Shown one piece after another: positions 25,335 through 28,842 of a stretch of 28,842 nucleotides of DNA. The notes beneath the pieces are model-generated. The model worked only from the letters and a program-made list of their open reading frames with translations. It was not told the origin of the DNA and made no database searches. Source of the DNA: Chara braunii (taxonomy: Eukaryota > Streptophyta > Charophyceae > Charales > Characeae); NCBI GenBank assembly GCA_003427395.1, contig BFEA01000207.1:2004680-2033521 (forward strand), given 5' to 3'. The position numbers and the translations under genes are program-made. Each line of letters begins with the position of its first letter. The first letter of the stretch is position 1.

Positions 25335-26595
25335 GGTTGAAGCTTCTGGAATGTTTCCTTTGACATTTTGTCATTGGGCTCGATACCCTTCACTTTGAGT
25401 ATGCCCACCCACCTCCTTCGTTTCTCTTCTTGTAAGTTGTCCCACTCCCTTAGTCGTCTTTCCCGTTCTGCTGCCCATACCATCTCTGATATCAGACGGC
25501 CCTCCATGTGGTCTTCGGCTTCTTCTGCCCTCTGCTTGCAGTCTGCTTCCTGCTTGTCTCGTTCCGTGGCCAAGATTCTTGAGCACACATCTAATACCCC
25601 TGAAGCAATAGCAACCCCGCCATCCAGCCACTCTGCTGTAGTATCGAAGTTTAACCTGGCCTGTTCCCACTTGGTCTTGTGCTCCTTTACCCACTCGCCA
25701 ATTCCTGACTCTTGCGGTACTTGGTTGTTGAGGCGGAGGAAGCCCGTGCCCCTCTCAATGTCCTGGCTTGGGCGGATGTTTACCACCACCGGCTTGTGGT
25801 CTGACAGTGGACTGCAGACCTGACGAACTTCGGTAACCTGGTCCAGCACCTGTTCTGCAATCAGAAAAATATCAATTTGTCTCTTTGTTACTGCATGTCG
25901 GTCCCTGTATAGATGCGAGCACCAGGTGTACCCAGGCTCCTTTGGGTTCAAGGTTGGGAAGGGGTCCACCAATTCGAGCTCTGTGCAAAAACTCAGCAGG
26001 GTCTGTACACCCCTCCAATCTGCCAGAGCGGATCCAAGGCGCAGAGCCTCATCAAGGGAAAGGTTCCAGTCCCCAGCTAGAACCAGTTTTTCTGCCTTCG
26101 GGACATGCAGCATGAGCCTTGTGAAGAATTGCACCCTCTTTACCACCTTATTTGGCACATAAACAGTCATGAAGACCCATTCCTCGTTGGCTATGACCAC
26201 CTTCATCCAGGTGCACCTTCCCCACATGTCCGCTTCCAAGTCTACCACCGCCACCTGCAGGTCCTGATCATGGAGCAGGATACCCAACCTGCCTTTCATT
26301 CCCTGCGTAGGGGCCCATATCTGTGGGCCCTCCCACCAGTTTGCAAAGTCCTTGAACTTTTTTTTTTTTTTTTTTTAACAAAGGCCCTTGTGCAAGGCCT
26401 CTATCCCAGTGGTGGTAAGAGAACCACCGGAATTGAAGCTTTGCCTGGTTGGTCCTCGTTTAATTTTGTTTCTTGCAGCATCACGCAGTTTGCTCTCTAC
26501 TCGTGTATCCAGCTCTTCAGACGTCTCCAATTTTCTCTGCCATTTGTGTCCCCTAAACCCCTAACATTCCATGTGACAGCTTTAATTTTGCCCAT
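25331..26595 (-). pseudogene. LINE-2 ORF2 apurinic-like endonuclease, interrupted by a retroposon
   Basis: ORF2 starts at ATG 26595 (MGKIKAVTWNVRGLG), with a TAG after SWIHE and then CVMLQETKLNED (Glu). Homology breaks at about 26452 and resumes at 26346 with FANWWEGPQIWAP. Downstream are MTVYVPNKVV (Tyr position), LVLAGDWNLSLD (Asp, Asn), KRQIDIFLIA (Asp) and SPLSDHKPVVV (catalytic S-D-H intact). A charged linker (EEAEDHMEGRLISEM, WAAERERRLREWDNL) follows to the TGA at 25331. All catalytic residues are present, but the nonsense codon and the insertion inactivate it. Confidence 0.85.
26348..26458 (-). mobile_element. Short retroposon (copy F) inserted in the LINE-2 endonuclease, with TSD
   Basis: GTCCTTG (26348-26354) and GTCCTCG (26452-26458) flank T19 (26358-26376) and about 75 bp ending in GCCTGGTTG. 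The body (GTGGTAAGAGAACCACC... GAAGCTTTGCC) matches copy E at 22612-22645. The LINE reading frame resumes on each side, which fixes the boundaries independently of the duplication. Confidence 0.75.
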
Positions 26596-26930
26596 CTATG
26601 TGTGCTGTGCCCGTTTGAACTTGGATGCGGGAGCTTGACCCCTGGTTTCCTGTTTGTGATTGACCGGGAGTGTCTTTGGCAGATGTGTCCTTTGATCTGT
26701 GGAACCGTGAACTGCCCCCGGAGGAGGAGCTGGCCTGTGAGAGAGACCGCCATTCTTTGGTGAGCTTGGTCACCAAGTAGCTGGAATGGAGGTCTTCTTC
26801 CTTCAGCAGTTTTTCATTCACATTGATAAACCCCACAGCTGATACTCCAGGGATAATCCTAATCAGATCCAACCCGTGCATGTTCCGTTCAGGTACTAAG
26901 CCCATGTGCAACAGCCTCACTCCTGTTTGA
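26582..26930 (-). pseudogene. LINE-2 ORF1 C-terminal segment overlapping ORF2
   Basis: The frame encodes RLLHMGLVPERNMHGLDLIR, SAVGFINVNEKLLKEEDLHS, then a Ser/Gly-rich basic tail (SSSSGGSSRFHRSKD), ending in TAA at 26582-26584. The stop overlaps the ORF2 start codon region by 14 nt (ATG at 26595). No RNA-binding motif is recognised. Position before the endonuclease identifies it as ORF1. Confidence 0.65.
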
Positions 26931-26967
26931 GAGAGGGTGTCCTAGGTTTCTGCTGGCGCTCTCGCAT

Positions 26968-27078
26968 CTACCGTCTTCACCCGAATAGAACGCGCGGTCA
27001 TTAGCGCTGCATATGGACTGAAAAATGCCCCAAATACAGCTATAATGACCGGGAGTTATATTCGGGTGAAGGTGGTAG
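26968..27078. mobile_element. Fold-back element, about 45-bp arms
   Basis: CTACCGTCTTCACCCGAATA...GGTCATTA at 26968-27003 is mirrored by TAATGACC...TATTCGGGTGAAGGTGGTAG at 27043-27078, roughly 80% paired over 45 bp by eye with a 20-bp loop. Non-coding, possibly a MITE. It begins about 40 bp beyond the LINE-2 ORF1 end. Confidence 0.65.
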
Positions 27079-27167
27079 TATTGGGAAATAGATCTTCATA
27101 TAGCCTTGAACTATCTCGCAGAGGATACTTGTCATGGTGTAGTGTGGAATTAACCGCACTGGAACAT

Positions 27168-27274
27168 GCATGCCATATAACTTGCGACTTTCTCCCAATA
27201 TCCGTTTAGGCATGGGGGAACAATCCACTATAGTGGACGGAACAACTGATTGGTTTTCACCATCTCACAGGGTT

Positions 27275-27310
<36 letters not shown>

Positions 27311-27329
27311 TGCATGCCATATAACTTGC
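27168..27329 (+). mobile_element. Candidate short insertion with (TTTC)n tail and 18-bp direct repeats
   Basis: GCATGCCATATAACTTGC occurs at 27168-27185 and 27312-27329. The 126 bp between ends in (TTTC)n (27273-27311) directly at the second repeat and contains a 14-bp perfect palindrome TCCACTATAGTGGA at 27224-27237. The layout fits a retroposon with a simple-repeat tail and target-site duplication, but unequal exchange within the local TTTC repeats is an alternative. Confidence 0.45.
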
Positions 27330-27865
27330 TTTGGTTTTCTTTCTTTCTTTCTTTTTTCTTTTTCTCATTGTCAATTCTGCACTGCAAGATCAATGACCTT
27401 AGTGGTGGGGAAGCTACAGTGTGCTCATGTATAGAAAGTGGGCAGCCAATTGGCTGCAGCTAAGTTCCTGGCAATTGTTGGCTGCCTTTTTCTTGTCTGA
27501 CACCAGTCAGAATACGTGCCAGCCCAATACCAAGGCTGGGGGGAAGGAAACAGCTTGTCATACTTTAGAGCTCAAAATCAAACAGGCCCAAAGGGGTTGC
27601 AGAAAATACCCCGACTTTGGCGATTTTTCATGTAAAATCCATATATCTGAAAAACATGGCACGCGTGGAAAATGTGGCTACCTGCTCACAAATGTTTTTT
27701 TCAAGGGAAACTAAAATAATTTCGGCCATTTAAAAAATACTGGCGCAACATAAAAAAACTGAGTTTCGTTGGGACTTCAATTCGTGGTTCCTTTGTGCTT
27801 TCTCCCTCGCAAAGGCCAGTGGCCCTACTCCAGTGGCATACCTAGGAACTGTTGAAGTACAAACC
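27330..27865. other. Non-coding DNA beginning with a second TTTC-rich run
   Basis: TTTC/TTTTTC repeats at 27334-27364, then anonymous sequence with no recognised gene. Confidence 0.45.
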
Positions 27866-27869
27866 CAAG

Positions 27870-28320
27870 TTTAAATCCAGAAGTAACAGGAGACCAGTTG
27901 AGAGGAACTCTGCGGTACTGCCACCACATAGAGGAGCTTTTTGACAACCTGATTGAAGCCATCCCACTCGCATGGTACCGAATTCTGAAACAAGGCCTCA
28001 CCTTGAAGGAAGGGGCTGGGTGGCAAGTACAGAGACCCCATTAAGGATGGGCCAGGTACAGATGGTCTCCCCCCAAACTGTTTTGGTCGAATATTACGCC
28101 ATCACCAGAACAGGCACCCTTCAAGGAAACAGAGCCCCTTTTGAATGGAAAGAGAGATCGTCCGTGTACCGTGTGAAAGTGATAGAAGAGAAGGGGCAGA
28201 AGCTGGTGTTCCAACCTTCCAAACCAATCCAGGATCTGACACTGAACCCGACCGAATGGACTGGAAGCTCCCTCAGAGAAAGGGTGTCCCGGTGTCAGGC
28301 GGCCGCAAGCAGTGCGCCGC
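27870..28320 (+). pseudogene. LINE ORF2 fragment: post-RT conserved domain
   Basis: The + strand encodes in one frame LRYCHHIEELFDNLIEAIPL, AWYRILKQGLTLKEGAGW (27908-28027). After a frameshift it continues with QTVLVEYYAITRTGTLQGNR, APFEWKERSSVYRVKVIEEK and LNPTEWTGSSLRER. These align with the minus-strand LINE at 6780-6430 (LRYCHNPETALEELLEAFPV, RRGPQLQEGDW, VLVEGYSVGKDGRLTGSR, VPFVWTSKDQLYRVRV, LDPTEWVW). RT and the zinc knuckle are absent, so this is a third, internal LINE fragment. Confidence 0.75.
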
Positions 28321-28842
28321 CTGAAATCTACGGTTTTGGGACTTAGGCGCGAACACGAGTCTGAGTTTTGACGGTACTCTGGTTAGACCATGCAGCGGAG
28401 ATTAGGGGACCTCGGGGCGNCCTTGATTTTGGGCGCGCTGGACCTTANGGGTAACCCTNAAAAATGGCAAGATGGGTGGTCGCACTCGGCACATCAACGG
28501 ACCGTCATTTNCGGNCGTTCAGAGGGTTAGACNCGAATTGGCCTGCCGCGAGGGGGCATNGCGGGGACTAACCCCGCTGCGANGTTCTTTGCAGCGTATG
28601 ATCGGGGTCAAAATAGCGCCTCAAATTTTTGTCATTTTTTGTATCTAGATCAAAGATGGGATAAGAAATTGAGATCAGTAGGAGGGAAGAGAAAAACGTA
28701 ATATTCCTTAATTTCCTTGTTTTTCGCAGCATTTGAGTTTTGGAAAAAATACTCCGTTATTTTTATGTTTTCCGGCAATGGAATTGAAAACAAAGGAAAA
28801 AATTAAAAAAGATAAAGGAAAAAAGGAACAAAAAAATTTCAA
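28321..28842. other. Low-quality, non-coding end of window
   Basis: Eight single Ns at 28420, 28448, 28459, 28511, 28515, 28533, 28560 and 28583 lie in GC-rich sequence, then AT-rich sequence to the end. A hairpin GCGGGG/CCCCGC is at about 28561-28577. No gene seen. Confidence 0.6.

Larger units (their letters stand above)
24594..26930 (-). mobile_element. Second L1-like LINE, truncated within RT
   Basis: Minus-strand order is ORF1 end (26920-26582), ORF2 endonuclease (26595-25331), linker and RT up to palm motif A (to 24594). Everything after motif A, including F-A-D-D and the tail, is missing. L1 insertions are normally truncated at the 5' end, so loss of the 3' end here implies later deletion or rearrangement. 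It differs from the LINE at 5396-11333 in sequence, so it is another lineage or an older member. Confidence 0.85.

Overview
This window looks like intergenic DNA from the nuclear genome of a green-lineage (streptophyte) organism. It is packed with dead transposable elements, and I found no intact host gene. A charophyte alga such as Chara is my best guess, but that is inference. It rests on a chromodomain-type Ty3/gypsy element, L1-like LINEs with plant-type EN-RT-zinc-knuckle ORF2, a plastid rps2 fragment, mitochondrial atp1 and group II intron fragments, and long microsatellites. The 118-base N run and eight scattered Ns show that the assembly is imperfect.

Region 1 (1-14040) is a nest built on one + strand Ty3/gypsy element: gag (725-1860), protease (2085-2330), linker (to about 2941), RT (3871-4556), integrase (11940-13040), chromodomain (13042-13275), polypurine tract (13452-13462) and a 3' LTR with a TATA box (from 13466). 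Organelle-derived DNA (atp1, a group II intron RT, an LSU rRNA piece) interrupts it at 2942-3870. Poly(T)-headed repeats and a long minus-strand LINE (5396-11333) interrupt it again between RT and integrase. The RNase H segment is present only in inverted orientation, as a 266-bp tandem duplication with an internal 60-bp duplication (11334-11862).

Region 2 (14041-24590) is anonymous DNA with small elements: four poly(T/A)-headed repeat copies or their relatives, a tRNA-like element next to a plastid rps2 piece (18097-18480), three clear fold-back (MITE-like) elements (17308-17436, 19323-19450, 23109-23376), a tRNA-derived SINE with a 15-bp target-site duplication (20513-20921) lying just after a promoter-like block, and long (CA)n, (GA)n and (TTC)n tracts.

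Region 3 (24594-28842) holds a second minus-strand LINE truncated inside RT (24594-26930) with a short retroposon inserted in its endonuclease, another fold-back, a candidate (TTTC)n-tailed insertion, a + strand piece of a third LINE (27870-28320), and poor-quality sequence to the end.

The genes do not work together as a pathway. What the window shows is a history of insertions, several of which can be ordered by nesting. The most unusual items are two poly(A)-only insertions with target-site duplications (one duplicating the LINE ORF2 start codon in frame), the inverted and tandemly duplicated RNase H block that is fused in frame to a LINE ORF1, the duplicated ORF1 domain, and a conserved unnamed domain after the LINE reverse transcriptase.
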